In this document: positions 43,346-54,673 of the stretch, one piece after another
Position numbering within the stretch: position 1 is the stretch's first letter
Layout: each line of letters starts with the position of its first letter
Source: Roseicella aerolata
GTDB lineage: Bacteria; Pseudomonadota; Alphaproteobacteria; Acetobacterales; Acetobacteraceae
NCBI RefSeq assembly: GCF_020523605.1
Contig: NZ_JAJAQI010000008.1
Span: forward strand, 90,964 to 154,963
Direction of reading: 5' to 3'
DNA length: 64,000 bases
Made by a program: the position numbers and the translations under genes
Notes under the pieces: generated by a model
Told to the model about the DNA's origin: nothing
What the model saw: only the letters and a program-made list of their open reading frames with translations
Databases searched by the model: none

Positions 43346-44716
43346 ATGACCCCGATCGACAAGGCGATGGCAGGCTTCGTCTCGCGCCGCGCCGCGCTGT
43401 TCGGCGGGATGGCCCTCGGCCTGCCGGCGATCGCCGGGCTGCCCGCCTCGGCGCTCGCGCAGAGCTCGGTGGTCGATATCACCCGCGCCCGCACCGACCC
43501 GATCCCGATCGCCATCCCGGATTTCGCCGGCCAGGGCGAGGGCCAGCGCGTCGGCCGGGACATCGCCCGCGTGGTGGCGAACAACCTGAAGAATTCCGGC
43601 CTGTTCCGCCCGGTGGAGCGCGCCGCCTTCATCCAGACCGCCGAGGCGGCGGCGGCGGTGCCGCGCTTCCAGGACTGGCGCGTCATCGGCGCCCAGGCGC
43701 TGGTGACCGGCCGGGTGGATTCCGGCGGGGACCGCGCGCGCGTCGAGTTCCGGCTGTGGGACGTGCTGCCGGAGCAGCAGATCCAGGGCACCGCCTTCAC
43801 CGCCAATGCCGCCAACTGGCGCAAGATCGCGCATCTCATCTCGGACGTGATCTATGAGCGGCTGCTGGGCGAGAAGGGCTATTTCGACACCCAGGTGGTC
43901 TATGTGGCCGAGACCGGGCCGCGCGACCGCCGCACCCGGCGCCTGGCCATCATGGACCAGGATGGCGAGAACCACCGCTTCCTGACCGACGGCTCCTCCG
44001 CCGCGCTGACGCCGCGCTTCCACCCCAATGCGCGGCAGATCGCCTTCATGTCCTATGCGCGCGGGGAGCCGCGGGTCTTCCTCTTCAGCCTCGATGGCGG
44101 GCGGCCGGAGCCCCTGGGCAATTTCGCCGGCATGACCCTCTCGCCCCGCTTCAGCCCGGACGGGCGAAGCGTGGTGATGTCCGCGACGCGCGGCAACGAC
44201 GCCAATATCTACGTGGTCGATCTCGGCTCGCGGCGGGAGCGGCAGCTGACCTCGGGCGGCGGGCTCGATGTCTCGCCCTGCTTCTCCCCGGACGGCACGC
44301 AGATCGTCTTCAACTCCGACCGCGGCGGCGACCAGCAGCTCTATGTCATGGGCGCGGATGGCGGCGGCATCCGGCGCATCTCCTTCGGCCGCGGCCGCTA
44401 TGCGACGCCGGTCTGGTCGCCGCGCGGCGACCTGATCGCCTTCACCCGAATCTCGGGCGGGCAGTTCGCCATCGGCGTCATGCGCCCGGACGGTTCGGGC
44501 GAGCGCATCCTGACCGAGGGCTGGGGCATGGAGGGGCCGACCTTCGCCCCCAATGGCCGGGTGCTGATGTTCTTCCGCGAGACGCCGGCGCGCGACGCGC
44601 GGGGCGGCGGCTATTCCTCCCGCCTCGCCTCGATCGACATCGCCGGCTTCAACGAGCGGCAGATCGTGACGCCTACCGATGCCTCCGACCCCGCCTGGTC
44701 GCCGCTGCTGTCCTGA
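43346..44716 (+). CDS. tolB: Tol-Pal system protein TolB
   Basis: This 456-residue periplasmic beta-propeller binds Pal and TolA. The N-terminus [20 protein letters not shown] looks like a twin-arginine signal and is followed by the N-terminal alpha/beta domain ([36 protein letters not shown]). The propeller repeats are clear: [97 protein letters not shown] 43346 has AGGAGA six bases upstream. It is followed by 339 bases before pal. Confidence 0.95.
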   Translation: MTPIDKAMAGFVSRRAALFGGMALGLPAIAGLPASALAQSSVVDITRARTDPIPIAIPDFAGQGEGQRVGRDIARVVANNLKNSGLFRPVERAAFIQTAEAAAAVPRFQDWRVIGAQALVTGRVDSGGDRARVEFRLWDVLPEQQIQGTAFTANAANWRKIAHLISDVIYERLLGEKGYFDTQVVYVAETGPRDRRTRRLAIMDQDGENHRFLTDGSSAALTPRFHPNARQIAFMSYARGEPRVFLFSLDGGRPEPLGNFAGMTLSPRFSPDGRSVVMSATRGNDANIYVVDLGSRRERQLTSGGGLDVSPCFSPDGTQIVFNSDRGGDQQLYVMGADGGGIRRISFGRGRYATPVWSPRGDLIAFTRISGGQFAIGVMRPDGSGERILTEGWGMEGPTFAPNGRVLMFFRETPARDARGGGYSSRLASIDIAGFNERQIVTPTDASDPAWSPLLS

Positions 44717-44951
44717 TCTCGTGCCAGGGAGGGCGGGCGGCGCGGCCCGGCCTCCGCCCCACCGCCTTCGGATGGGGGAAGCTATCGCGGAATCGCCTGA
44801 TCCGGGCCGGGCGCCGACCCTCCGGCCCGCCCCTGCGCTGCCTCTTCCAGGTGCCGATTGCCGGCGTGGCATGCCTCGCGCCGGAGATGACCGGGCCCGG
44901 TTGTGCCGCTTGTTTCCGGCCGGCAAGCATCGCATGACGTTGCCGCAACTT

Positions 44952-45004
44952 TGACAAAGAAGTGTTCGATATCCTTGACCCTCTCGACTGTGGGTTGTAA
45001 CGCG
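44952..45004 (+). promoter_or_regulatory. Probable separate promoter for pal
   Basis: The tolB-pal gap is one of the most AT-rich spots in the window. TTGACA occurs at 44952 and TTGACC at 44976; the second is 17 bases from TAACGC at 44999. Either could be a -35 box. This would let pal be made at higher levels than the upstream tol genes. Confidence 0.4.
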
Positions 45005-45055
45005 GCCGATGAATTTTCCGCAGCACCGCGCTGCTTCTGGGAAAGGGACAGAGGA

Positions 45056-45532
45056 ATGAGGACCACCAAGGCGCTCGGCGCATTCGCCGCGCTCGCCCTG
45101 CTCGCCGCCTGCGAGTCCGCGACCGATACGGCGGCGACCGGCGCTGGCGCGGCGACCACGGGCAGCACCATCCGCCCGGGCACGCAGGAGGACCTGGTTG
45201 CCAATATCGGCGACCGCGTCTTCTTCGACACCGACAGCAGCGTCATCCGCGCCGACCAGCGCCCGGTCCTGCAGCGCCAGGCCGGCTGGATGCAGCAGCA
45301 TGCCGCCGCGACCGTGCAGGTCGAGGGCCATGCCGATGAGCGCGGCACGCGCGAGTACAACCTGGCGCTCGGCCAGCGCCGTGCCAATGCGGCGCGCGAC
45401 GCGCTGGTGGCGGGCGGCGTCGCCGGCGGGCGCATCACCACCATCTCCTACGGCAAGGACCGCCCGGCGGCGCTCGGCTCCACCGAGGAAGCCTGGGCGC
45501 AGAACCGCCGCGCGGTGACGGTGGTCCGCTAG
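45056..45532 (+). CDS. pal: Peptidoglycan-associated lipoprotein Pal
   Basis: This 158-residue outer-membrane lipoprotein has MRTTKALGAFAALALLAAC with lipidation Cys19. The OmpA-like domain reads VFFDTDSSVIRADQRPVLQRQAGWM, VQVEGHADERGTREYNLALGQRRANAARDALV and ISYGKDRPAALGSTEEAWAQNRRAVTVV. This is the peptidoglycan-binding groove with its conserved Asp/Arg. AGAGGA precedes the ATG. The stop TAG is the start of a well-preserved dispersed repeat with two hairpins, which may end the transcript. Confidence 0.96.
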   Translation: MRTTKALGAFAALALLAACESATDTAATGAGAATTGSTIRPGTQEDLVANIGDRVFFDTDSSVIRADQRPVLQRQAGWMQQHAAATVQVEGHADERGTREYNLALGQRRANAARDALVAGGVAGGRITTISYGKDRPAALGSTEEAWAQNRRAVTVVR

Positions 45533-45634
45533 AGCAGATCGCCTGAGGCCGTGAGCGACCGAAGGCGTGACTCTGCTCGGAAGACAAGGAGCACCAGCGG
45601 ATGAGCGTTCAGTTCTGAACGCAATCCGCTGTAG
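45530..45634 (+). repeat. Dispersed intergenic repeat, family 1, full copy after pal
   Basis: The copy runs from the pal stop: TAGAGCAGATCGCCTGAGG through TGACTCTGCTCGGAAGACAA to GCGTTCAGTTCTGAACGC and ATCCGCTGTAG. It has two hairpins: GAGCAGA with TCTGCTC, and AGCGGAT/ATCCGCT enclosing GCGTTCAG/CTGAACGC. It matches the inverted copy near 63780-63885 at most positions. Possible roles are terminator, message-end structure or a MITE-like element. Confidence 0.8.
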
Positions 45635-45965
45635 ACCGATGGCGCGCCGGCCATGCGGCGTGGGAACGCCCTGGCCCGTGCCTGCGGGCGGCATCATGCG
45701 TCCGGGCTCTGCGGCCCCGTGGCGATCCGGTGTCGCCCCCGGTCCCCCGCGGCCTTCCGCGACCTGCGCTAAATCCGATGTGTTGCAGGGTGGGCTTCGG
45801 CCTGCCGCGCCCGGTCGCTACAAGGCCGGGGACCCTGCGGCCCCCGGCGGACCCGGCCGGGATGATCCAGGCGGCGACGCGGCGGGTGCAGCGTTGTCCC
45901 GATCCATGTCTGTCTTGGCAGAGCAGAGTCACGCCCGCGGGCGCCTGCTCCATCGGAGGCCCGTG
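45635..45965. other. Gap before cpoB with one promoter-like box
   Basis: No convincing gene. CCGCGACCTGCGCTAAA near 45759-45775 closely matches CCGCGATCTGCGCTAGA just before the antiporter gene at 60474, so it may be a -10 region. A TCTGTCTTGGCAGAGCAGAG stretch near 45908 contains a short dyad. Confidence 0.35.
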
Positions 45966-46847
45966 ATGCGACGCGCACTCGCCGCCCTGCTCCTCGCCAC
46001 GCCGCTGGCCCTCGCCGAGGCGGGGCCCGCCCGCGCCCAGGCCGAGAGCCGCGAGGGCATCTACCTGCAGAACCAGATCCTCCAGCTGCGGCAGGAGCTG
46101 GATCAGCTCCGCCGCGGCGGCATGGCGGCGCCGGTCGCACCCCAGCGTGGCGCCGTGCCCGCCGGGCCGCAGGGCGAGCTGGTGGGCGCGCTGCTCGACC
46201 GCGTCTCGACGCTCGAGGAGGAGACGCGCCGCCTGCGCGGCCGGCTGGAACAGGCCGAGTTCCAGAACCGCAACCTCTCCCAGCAGGTCGAGAAGCTGCA
46301 GGGTGACCTCGATTACCGCCTGCAGCAGATCGAGGGCGGCGGGGGCGGGGCGCCGCGCGCCGCCGCGCCCGCCGCCCCGGCGGCGCGCCCGGCCTCGCCC
46401 ACGCAATCCCTGCCGCCCGTCGCGGGGCCGGGCCCCTCGACCGCCCCGGCGGCCGCCGCCGCCCGCACGCCGGAAAAGGCCCTGGCCGATGGCCAGGCGG
46501 CGCTTGCCCGGCGCGACTTCGCTGCCGCCGAGGCCGCGGCGCGGGAGGTGCTGGCGGCGCGCGGCAGCCCGCGCGCCTATGACGCGCGCTTCCTACTGGC
46601 GGATGCAGAGTTCGGCCAGCGCAACTGGCAGGACGCCGCGGTCGCCTATGGCGAGGCCTACAAGGCCAATCAGCGCGGCAGCCGCGCGGCCGAGGCGCTG
46701 ATCGGCTTCGGCACCTCGCTGGCCAACCTCAACCAGCGGCGGGAGGCCTGCGAAGCCTTCGGCGTGGTGCAGAGCGAGTACCCGCAGCTCCGCGGCGCGC
46801 TGAAGGAGCGGCTGGACGCCGGCCGGCAGCGCGCCGGCTGCCGCTGA
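45966..46847 (+). CDS. cpoB: Cell division coordinator CpoB (YbgF)
   Basis: This 293-residue periplasmic protein links Tol function with peptidoglycan synthesis at division. It has a signal peptide (MRRALAALLLATPLALAEAGPARAQ) and an N-terminal trimeric coiled coil (GIYLQNQILQLRQELDQLRR; DRVSTLEEETRRLRGRLEQAEFQNRNLSQQVEKLQGDLDYRLQQIE). A Pro/Ala linker and C-terminal TPR repeats follow (PEKALADGQAALARRDF; FLLADAEFGQRNWQDAAVAYGEAYK; EALIGFGTSLANLNQRREACEAF). It is separated from pal by 433 bases, so it may have its own promoter. Length is usual. Confidence 0.93.
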   Translation: MRRALAALLLATPLALAEAGPARAQAESREGIYLQNQILQLRQELDQLRRGGMAAPVAPQRGAVPAGPQGELVGALLDRVSTLEEETRRLRGRLEQAEFQNRNLSQQVEKLQGDLDYRLQQIEGGGGGAPRAAAPAAPAARPASPTQSLPPVAGPGPSTAPAAAAARTPEKALADGQAALARRDFAAAEAAAREVLAARGSPRAYDARFLLADAEFGQRNWQDAAVAYGEAYKANQRGSRAAEALIGFGTSLANLNQRREACEAFGVVQSEYPQLRGALKERLDAGRQRAGCR

Positions 46848-46911
46848 CCGGCGGCTCGGGGCCTGACCGGCCCGCCACGAGGGCGCCGGCCCCCCAGCGG
46901 AGTCTCTGACC

Positions 46912-48192
46912 ATGCCGGCCGCAGCGGCGCCGATCGGGGAGGCGGAATTCGCGGCGCTGATGGCGCCGCTCGGCCCCTTCGGCCTGGCCCCCCGGATCCT
47001 CGCCGGCGTCTCCGGCGGCCCGCACAGCCTGGCGCTCGCCCTGCTGGCCGATGCCTGGGCGCGCCGCCGCGGCGGCATGCTGCTCGCCTGCATCGTCGAT
47101 CACGGGCTGCGGCCGGAGAGCGCGGCGGAGGCGGCCGGCGTCGCCGCCCTGCTGGCCGGGCGCGGCATCGCGGCGCGTATCCTGCCGCTCGGCCTGCCGC
47201 CGGGCCGGGGCCTGCAGGCGCGGGCGCGGGCGGGGCGGCAGGCCGCCCTGCTGGAGGCCTGCCGGGCGGCGGGCGCGCCCTGGCTGCTGCTCGGCCATCA
47301 TCGCGCCGACCAGGCGGAGACGCTGCTGTTCCGGGCGCTGCGCGGCAGCGGCGCGGCCGGGCTCGCCGCCATGCCGCCGGCGCGGGCGGAGGCGGCGGCG
47401 CTGGTGCTGCGGCCGCTGCTCGGCCTGCCGCCGGCGCGGCTGGAAGCGGTGGTGGCCGAAGCCGGCCTCGCCCCGGTGCGGGACCCGAGCAATGCGGATC
47501 AACGTTTCGCGCGCGTCGCGCTGCGCGTCGCGCTCGGTGACCCAGCGGGGGAGGGCCCGGCCAGCACGGCGCTGGCCGCGGCGGCGTGTGCCTTCGCCGC
47601 GCGCCGGAGGCGGGCGGAGGCGGCGCTGGCCGTGCGGCTCGCCCGGGCGGCGCAACTCTTCCCGACCGGCCATGCCGTGATCGACCCCGGCGCGCTCGGC
47701 GCGGATCCGGTCGCCGAGGCGGTGCTGGCCGCCCTGATCCGCACCGTCGCCGGGGCGGAATTCGCGCCGCCGCCCGAGGCGGTCGCGGCGCTGCTGCGGC
47801 GGGGGGAGGGGACGCTGGCCGGCACCTGGCTGCGGCGGCGCGGGCCGGGCTGGATCCTGCTGCGCGAGCCGGGCGCGGTCGCGCCGCCGGTGCCGGCGGA
47901 CGCCGGGATGCGCTGGGACGGGCGCTTCCGGCTGCGGGCGGCCGGGCGGCCGGGCCACAGCTTGGGCGCGCTCGGGGCACGGGATGCGGCGGCGCTGCGC
48001 GAAAGGGCGCCGCACTGGCCCGCCGCCCTGCTCGCCACCCTCCCCGCCATCCGGGAGCACGGCATGCTGGCCGCGGTGCCGCTGCTCGGCTATCCTGATC
48101 TGCAAAGCTGTGCGGTCTTCGCGCTCGACTTCACCCCGGCCGGTGGTCCGGTCACCGGGGGAGCCGAATGGCGGGGTCGCTTGGCCCATTAA
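46912..48192 (+). CDS. tilS: tRNA(Ile)-lysidine synthase TilS, with altered PP-loop motif
   Basis: This 426-residue ATP pyrophosphatase-type enzyme changes the wobble C of tRNA-Ile(CAU) to lysidine so it reads AUA. The N-terminal domain shows ILAGVSGGPHSLALALLADAW, CIVDHGLRPESAAEAAGVAALLAGRGI, LLLGHHRADQAETLLFRALRGSGAAGLAAM and PVRDPSNADQRFARVALR, all family landmarks. The nucleotide-binding motif is normally SGGxDS; here residues 34-39 read SGGPHS, with His38 (CAC) where Asp (GAC) is expected. The C-terminal region is Ala/Arg-rich and weakly conserved. It lies between cpoB and ftsH, where tilS is common. Confidence 0.9.
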   Translation: MPAAAAPIGEAEFAALMAPLGPFGLAPRILAGVSGGPHSLALALLADAWARRRGGMLLACIVDHGLRPESAAEAAGVAALLAGRGIAARILPLGLPPGRGLQARARAGRQAALLEACRAAGAPWLLLGHHRADQAETLLFRALRGSGAAGLAAMPPARAEAAALVLRPLLGLPPARLEAVVAEAGLAPVRDPSNADQRFARVALRVALGDPAGEGPASTALAAAACAFAARRRRAEAALAVRLARAAQLFPTGHAVIDPGALGADPVAEAVLAALIRTVAGAEFAPPPEAVAALLRRGEGTLAGTWLRRRGPGWILLREPGAVAPPVPADAGMRWDGRFRLRAAGRPGHSLGALGARDAAALRERAPHWPAALLATLPAIREHGMLAAVPLLGYPDLQSCAVFALDFTPAGGPVTGGAEWRGRLAH

Positions 48193-48295
48193 CTGCCGGG
48201 ACGGAATCCCTATCTAGGACCGGCAGGATCGAGGGCATCATGCCCAAGGGTTCATGGCCCGGTTCGGGGCCGTGGCGGGAACGGGATATGAATCG

Positions 48296-50224
<1,929 letters not shown>

Positions 50225-50305
50225 GACGGGCGGCCCGGGGCGCCATCGCTCCCCGGGCCGGCACCGATCGGTCCGGCCGGACCGGCCCCGGATCCAGGAA
50301 CTGCG

Positions 50306-51370
50306 ATGACCGAACGATGGATCGAGCCGCTGGGCCTGCTGGAGGGCCCGGCGGCTTTTTTTGCGGTGCGCGAGGGGATCGCCCTGCCGCTGCAGGGCGG
50401 CCACGCCGCCTTCCCGCTGGTCCGGCTGATCGAGGACGGGGCCGGGCGCGGCATCCTGCCGGTCACCGCCATCCCGGATGAATTCCAGCACCTGCTGCCG
50501 GCGCTGACCCGCCGCCCGCCCGCCTTCGCCGGCATCGAGCCGCCGGAGGCGGGCCGGCCGCTGGTCATGGGGATCGTCAATGTCACGCCGGACAGTTTCT
50601 CGGATGGCGGCGAGACCGCGGAGGCCGCGGCGGCGATCGCCCGCGGCCATGCCATGCTGGAGGCGGGGGCCGACATCCTGGATATCGGCGGGGAGAGCAC
50701 CCGGCCGGGCGCCGATCCGGTGACGCCGGAGGAGGAGATCCGCCGCATCCTGCCGGTGGTGCGCGACCTGGCGCGGGCCGCCCCCGTCTCGGTCGATACC
50801 CGCCATGCCGCGACCATGGCGGTGGCGCTGGAGGCCGGGGCGGAGATCGTCAACGACGTCACCGCCCTGCGCCATGATGGCGAGGCGCCGCGGGTGGTCG
50901 CCGGTGCCGCGGCGCCCGTGGTGCTGATGCACATGCCCGGCACCGACCCGCGCCGCATGCAGGCGGAGGCGCGCTACGGCGACGTGGTGCTGGAGGTGGC
51001 GCGCTTCCTGCGCGACCGGGTCGAGACGCTGGAGCGCCTCGGCATCCCGCGCGGGCGGATCGCGCTCGATCCCGGGATCGGCTTCGGCAAGACCATGGCG
51101 CACAACCTGGCGCTGCTGGAGCGGCTGCCGCTGCTGGCCGGCCTTGGCTGCCCGGTCCTGGTCGGGCTCTCCCGCAAGCGCTTCCTCGGCACCATCGCCG
51201 GCATCCCGGCGGCCGGCCAGCGCATGGTGCCGAGCATCGCCGGCGCGCTCTTCGCCGCCTCCCGCGGTGCCGCCATCCTGCGGGTGCATGACGTGGCGGA
51301 GACGGTCCAGGCGCTCGCCCTCTGGCGCGCCGCGGCGACCGGCGCGCCGCCGGAGCACGGCCCGGGCTGA
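50306..51370 (+). CDS. folP: Dihydropteroate synthase FolP
   Basis: This 354-residue TIM-barrel enzyme condenses pteridine pyrophosphate with p-aminobenzoate in folate synthesis and is the sulfonamide target. Signature 1 is [19 protein letters not shown]. Next are [59 protein letters not shown] and [23 protein letters not shown]. The N-terminal 85 residues are an extension beyond the usual barrel, seen in related alphaproteobacterial FolP. Spacing to ftsH is 81 bases and to glmM 107 bases. Confidence 0.95.
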   Translation: MTERWIEPLGLLEGPAAFFAVREGIALPLQGGHAAFPLVRLIEDGAGRGILPVTAIPDEFQHLLPALTRRPPAFAGIEPPEAGRPLVMGIVNVTPDSFSDGGETAEAAAAIARGHAMLEAGADILDIGGESTRPGADPVTPEEEIRRILPVVRDLARAAPVSVDTRHAATMAVALEAGAEIVNDVTALRHDGEAPRVVAGAAAPVVLMHMPGTDPRRMQAEARYGDVVLEVARFLRDRVETLERLGIPRGRIALDPGIGFGKTMAHNLALLERLPLLAGLGCPVLVGLSRKRFLGTIAGIPAAGQRMVPSIAGALFAASRGAAILRVHDVAETVQALALWRAAATGAPPEHGPG

Positions 51371-51477
51371 AAGCCGCCATGGGCAGCCCGGCCTCCGGGA
51401 ATCTCGCGGACAGGTTGATGGACCGCGGGCGCTGCCTTCGCTACGTCATTCCATCCGTTCCGCGCATTGGGTCCGAC

Positions 51478-52842
51478 ATGACGACACCTGCCCGCCGCCT
51501 CTTCGGCACCGACGGCATCCGCGGCACCGCCAACAAGGCGCCGATGGACGCCGCGACCGCGCTCCGGCTCGGCCAGGCGGCCGGGCGCACCTTCAACCGC
51601 GGCACCCATCGGCACCGGGTGGTGATCGGCAAGGACACCCGCCTCTCCGGCTATATGCTGGAGCCGGCGCTGACCGCGGGCTTCATCGGCACCGGGATGG
51701 ATGTGGTGCTGGTCGGTCCGCTGCCGACGCCGGCCATCGCCATGCTGACGCGCAGCCTGCGCGCCGATCTCGGCGTCATGATCAGCGCCTCCCACAACCC
51801 CTATGAGGATAACGGGATCAAGCTGTTCGGGCCGGACGGGCTGAAGCTCTCCGATGCGCAGGAGGTGGAGATCGAGACGCTGATGGCCGGCGACCTCACC
51901 CAGGCCCTGGTCGCCCCGGCCAGGCTCGGCCGCGCCAGCCGGATGGAGGACGCCCCGGGCCGCTACATCGAGGCGGCCAAGCAGTCCTTCCCCCGTGGCC
52001 TGACGCTGGAGAGGCTGCGCATCGTGGTCGATTGCGCGCATGGCGCGGCCTACAAGGTGGCGCCCACCGTATTGTGGGAACTGGGGGCGGAGGTGGTGCC
52101 GGTCGGGGTCTCCCCGGACGGCTTCAACATCAATGACGGCGTCGGCTCCACCGCGCCCGGCCGGCTGGCCGAGATCGTGCGGGAGCGGCGGGCGGATCTC
52201 GGTATCGCGCTCGACGGCGATGCGGACCGGCTGGTGCTGGTGGACGAGAAAGGCGCGATCATCGATGGCGACCAGATCCTCGCCCTCATCGCCGGCTCCT
52301 GGCATGCGCAGGAGAGGCTGCGGGGAGGCAATGTCGTCGCCACGGTCATGTCGAACATGGGTCTGGAGCGCTACCTGCGGGAGCGTGGGCTTGGCCTGCT
52401 GCGCACCCCGGTCGGCGACCGCTATGTCGGCGAGCGGATGCGCGAGTTGGGCTGCAATCTGGGCGGCGAGCAGTCCGGCCACATGATCATGACCGATTTC
52501 GGCACGACCGGGGACGGGCTGATTGCCGCCCTGCAGGTGCTGGCGGTGCTGGTGGAGGAAGGCCGGCCCGCCAGCGAGGTGTGCCGCCGCTTCCGTCCCC
52601 TGCCGCAGCGGCTGGTCAATGTGCGCTACAGCGGCGCCTCCCCGCTGAAGGACCCGGCGGTGCAGCGGGAGATCGCGGCGCATGAGGAGCGGCTGGGTGA
52701 GCGCGGCCGCGTCCTGATCCGTGCCAGCGGCACCGAGCCCGTGATCCGCGTCATGGCGGAGGCGGAGGAGGAGGCGCTGGTGAACGAGACGGTGGAGACT
52801 CTGGCCGAGGCCATCCGCCTGCGCGCCAAGGTGCCGGCATGA
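51478..52842 (+). CDS. glmM: Phosphoglucosamine mutase GlmM
   Basis: This 454-residue enzyme converts glucosamine 6-phosphate to 1-phosphate for cell-wall precursor synthesis. It begins [19 protein letters not shown]. The active-site phosphoserine loop is [20 protein letters not shown] and the metal-binding loop is [16 protein letters not shown]. The sugar-binding [20 protein letters not shown] and the phosphate-binding [15 protein letters not shown] are also present. ATG 51478 is the natural start. Its stop overlaps the thiD ATG as ATGA. Confidence 0.97.
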   Translation: MTTPARRLFGTDGIRGTANKAPMDAATALRLGQAAGRTFNRGTHRHRVVIGKDTRLSGYMLEPALTAGFIGTGMDVVLVGPLPTPAIAMLTRSLRADLGVMISASHNPYEDNGIKLFGPDGLKLSDAQEVEIETLMAGDLTQALVAPARLGRASRMEDAPGRYIEAAKQSFPRGLTLERLRIVVDCAHGAAYKVAPTVLWELGAEVVPVGVSPDGFNINDGVGSTAPGRLAEIVRERRADLGIALDGDADRLVLVDEKGAIIDGDQILALIAGSWHAQERLRGGNVVATVMSNMGLERYLRERGLGLLRTPVGDRYVGERMRELGCNLGGEQSGHMIMTDFGTTGDGLIAALQVLAVLVEEGRPASEVCRRFRPLPQRLVNVRYSGASPLKDPAVQREIAAHEERLGERGRVLIRASGTEPVIRVMAEAEEEALVNETVETLAEAIRLRAKVPA

Positions 52843-53681
52843 CCACTGCCGGTGACCGGCCAGGCCAGGCGATGGGCAGGGTTCTCATCATCGCCGGCTC
52901 GGATTCCGGCGGCGGCGCGGGCATCCAGGCCGACCTGAAGGCCGTGACGGCGCTTGGCGGCTATGCCGCCACCGCCATCACCGCGCTGACGGCGCAGAAC
53001 ACCGAAGGCGTGCATGGCGTCCTGCCGATCCCGACGGAATTCCTCCGCCGGCAGATCCAGGTGGTGCTGCGCGACATCGGCGCGGATGCGCTGAAGACCG
53101 GCATGCTGCACGACGTTCCGACCATCGAGGCGGTCTGCGAGGAGATCGCCGCCGAGGCGCCGGGCGTGCCGCTGGTCGCCGACCCCGTCATGGTGGCGAA
53201 GGGCGGGCATCCGCTGCTACTGCCCGATGCGGTGGAGACGCTGAAGCGCCGCCTGCTGCCGATCGCGGCCGTCATCACGCCCAACCTGCCGGAGGCCGAG
53301 GTGCTGCTCGGCCGCCCCGTCGCCGATGCGGCGGCAATGCCGGCGGCGGCGGAGGCGCTGCTCGCGCTGGGCCCGCGTGCGGTGCTGCTGAAGGGCGGCC
53401 ATCTCCCGGGCGGGCGGGTGGTGGATATCCTGGCGACGCCAGCGGGCATCACGCGCTTCGAGGACGCCCGGATCGAGACGCGCCACACCCATGGCACCGG
53501 CTGCACCCTGGCCTCGGCGATCGCGGCCGGGCTGGCGCAGGGCATGCCGCTACGCGACGCCGTGGCACGGGCCCGCGCCTATGTCCGGGCCGCCATCCTC
53601 GCCGCGCCCGGCCTCGGCCGCGGCCATGGCCCGCTCCATCATGGCGTCACGGTGGACCCCGCGCGGATCGCCGCGCTTTGA
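52839..53681 (+). CDS. thiD: Hydroxymethylpyrimidine / phosphomethylpyrimidine kinase ThiD
   Basis: This 280-residue ribokinase-fold kinase phosphorylates HMP twice in thiamine synthesis. Motifs are [105 protein letters not shown] and the catalytic [26 protein letters not shown] 52839 overlaps the glmM stop; ATG 52872 would also give an intact protein. The stop overlaps the start of a PhzF-family gene as TGATG. Confidence 0.95.
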   Translation: MTTAGDRPGQAMGRVLIIAGSDSGGGAGIQADLKAVTALGGYAATAITALTAQNTEGVHGVLPIPTEFLRRQIQVVLRDIGADALKTGMLHDVPTIEAVCEEIAAEAPGVPLVADPVMVAKGGHPLLLPDAVETLKRRLLPIAAVITPNLPEAEVLLGRPVADAAAMPAAAEALLALGPRAVLLKGGHLPGGRVVDILATPAGITRFEDARIETRHTHGTGCTLASAIAAGLAQGMPLRDAVARARAYVRAAILAAPGLGRGHGPLHHGVTVDPARIAAL

Positions 53682-54571
53682 TGCGGAGCTGTCGCTTCGT
53701 CACGGTCGATGTCTTCACCGACCGGCGCTTCGGCGGCAACCAGCTGGCGGTCTTCCCGGATGCGCGCGGCATCGGCGATGCCGAGATGCAGGCGCTGGCG
53801 GCCGAGTTCAATCTCAGCGAGACGACCTTCGTCCTGCCGCCGGAAGACCCGGCCAACAGCGCGCGCGTCCGCATCTTTAACCGTGTCGCGGAGATGCCCT
53901 TCGCCGGCCATCCGAGCGTCGGTACCGCCTGGGTGCTGGCGCAATCCGGCCTCGGCGCCGATGGCAGGCTGCGGCTGGAGCAGATCGCCGGGATCGTCGA
54001 GGTCGAACTCTGGCGCGATGCCGCGGGCCAGGTGACCGGCGCCGCCATCGGTGCGCCGCAGCCGCTCTGCATCGGGGCCGAATTGCCGGCCGAGGCGGTG
54101 GCCGCCTGTGCCGGCCTCGCGCCGGGGGACATCGTCACCGCCCGCCATGTCCCGACCCTGGCCGCGGATGGCGGCAACCCGCGGGTGCTGGTGGAGGTGA
54201 CGGAAGCCGCCCTGGCGGCGGCACGGCCGGAACTTGGTGCCTTCCGCCGGACGGTGGCGGCGCATCCGGGGCTCGGCGGCAGGCTCTCCCTCTATCTCTA
54301 CCGGCGCGACGGGGCGGGCGTGCGGGCCCGCATGTTCTCGCCGCTCACCGGCACCTGGGAGGACCCGGCGACCGGCAGCGCGGCGACGCCGCTCGCCGGC
54401 TTCCTGCTGCATCTGAGCGGCGCGGAGAGCGCCCGCCTCGACATCACCCAGGGCGTCGAGATGGGCCGGCCGAGCCTGCTGCGGACCACGGCGCGCCGGA
54501 CGCCGAGCGGCATCCGCGCCACGGTTGGCGGCGGCTGCGTGCCGGTGCTGCGGGGCGAAGCGCTGCTGTAG
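53681..54571 (+). CDS. PhzF family isomerase-like protein (paralogue 2)
   Basis: This 296-residue protein has the two-domain epimerase-like fold. It opens CRFVTVDVFTDRRFGGNQLAVFPDARG. The catalytic Glu is in AEFNLSETTFVLPPE. AEMPFAGHPSVGTAWVLAQ and [25 protein letters not shown] follow. It resembles the paralogue at 26132-27016 throughout, though the insert regions differ. ATG 53681 shares its A with the thiD stop, so the two are translationally coupled. The reaction is unknown; the tie to thiD suggests thiamine or pyrimidine chemistry. The TAG stop starts a dispersed repeat. Confidence 0.9.
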   Translation: MRSCRFVTVDVFTDRRFGGNQLAVFPDARGIGDAEMQALAAEFNLSETTFVLPPEDPANSARVRIFNRVAEMPFAGHPSVGTAWVLAQSGLGADGRLRLEQIAGIVEVELWRDAAGQVTGAAIGAPQPLCIGAELPAEAVAACAGLAPGDIVTARHVPTLAADGGNPRVLVEVTEAALAAARPELGAFRRTVAAHPGLGGRLSLYLYRRDGAGVRARMFSPLTGTWEDPATGSAATPLAGFLLHLSGAESARLDITQGVEMGRPSLLRTTARRTPSGIRATVGGGCVPVLRGEALL

Positions 54572-54671
54572 AGCAGACCGCGGAAGGCCGTGAACGACCG
54601 GACGCGTGACTCTGCTGGAAAACCAAAAAGACCAGCGGATTGGCCCTCGGATATGAGCGCCATCCGCTGTC
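54569..54671 (+). repeat. Dispersed intergenic repeat, family 1, copy after phzF
   Basis: From the stop codon: TAGAGCAGACCGCGGAAGG, GTGAACGACCGGACGCGTGA, CTCTGCTGGAAAACC and ACCAGCGGATTGG, ending GCCATCCGCTGT. It keeps the first hairpin and the AGCGGAT/ATCCGCT outer arms, but the inner GCGTTCAG arms are lost. It fills the whole gap between the convergent PhzF and AI-2E family genes. Confidence 0.7.
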
Positions 54672-54673
54672 GC

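Noticed and set aside
41963..45697. A 1244-codon open frame antisense to tolA, tolB and pal
   Set aside because: It is an effect of third-position GC bias opposite real genes; it has Arg/Gly/His-rich composition and no family motif, while the plus strand carries clear Tol-Pal proteins.
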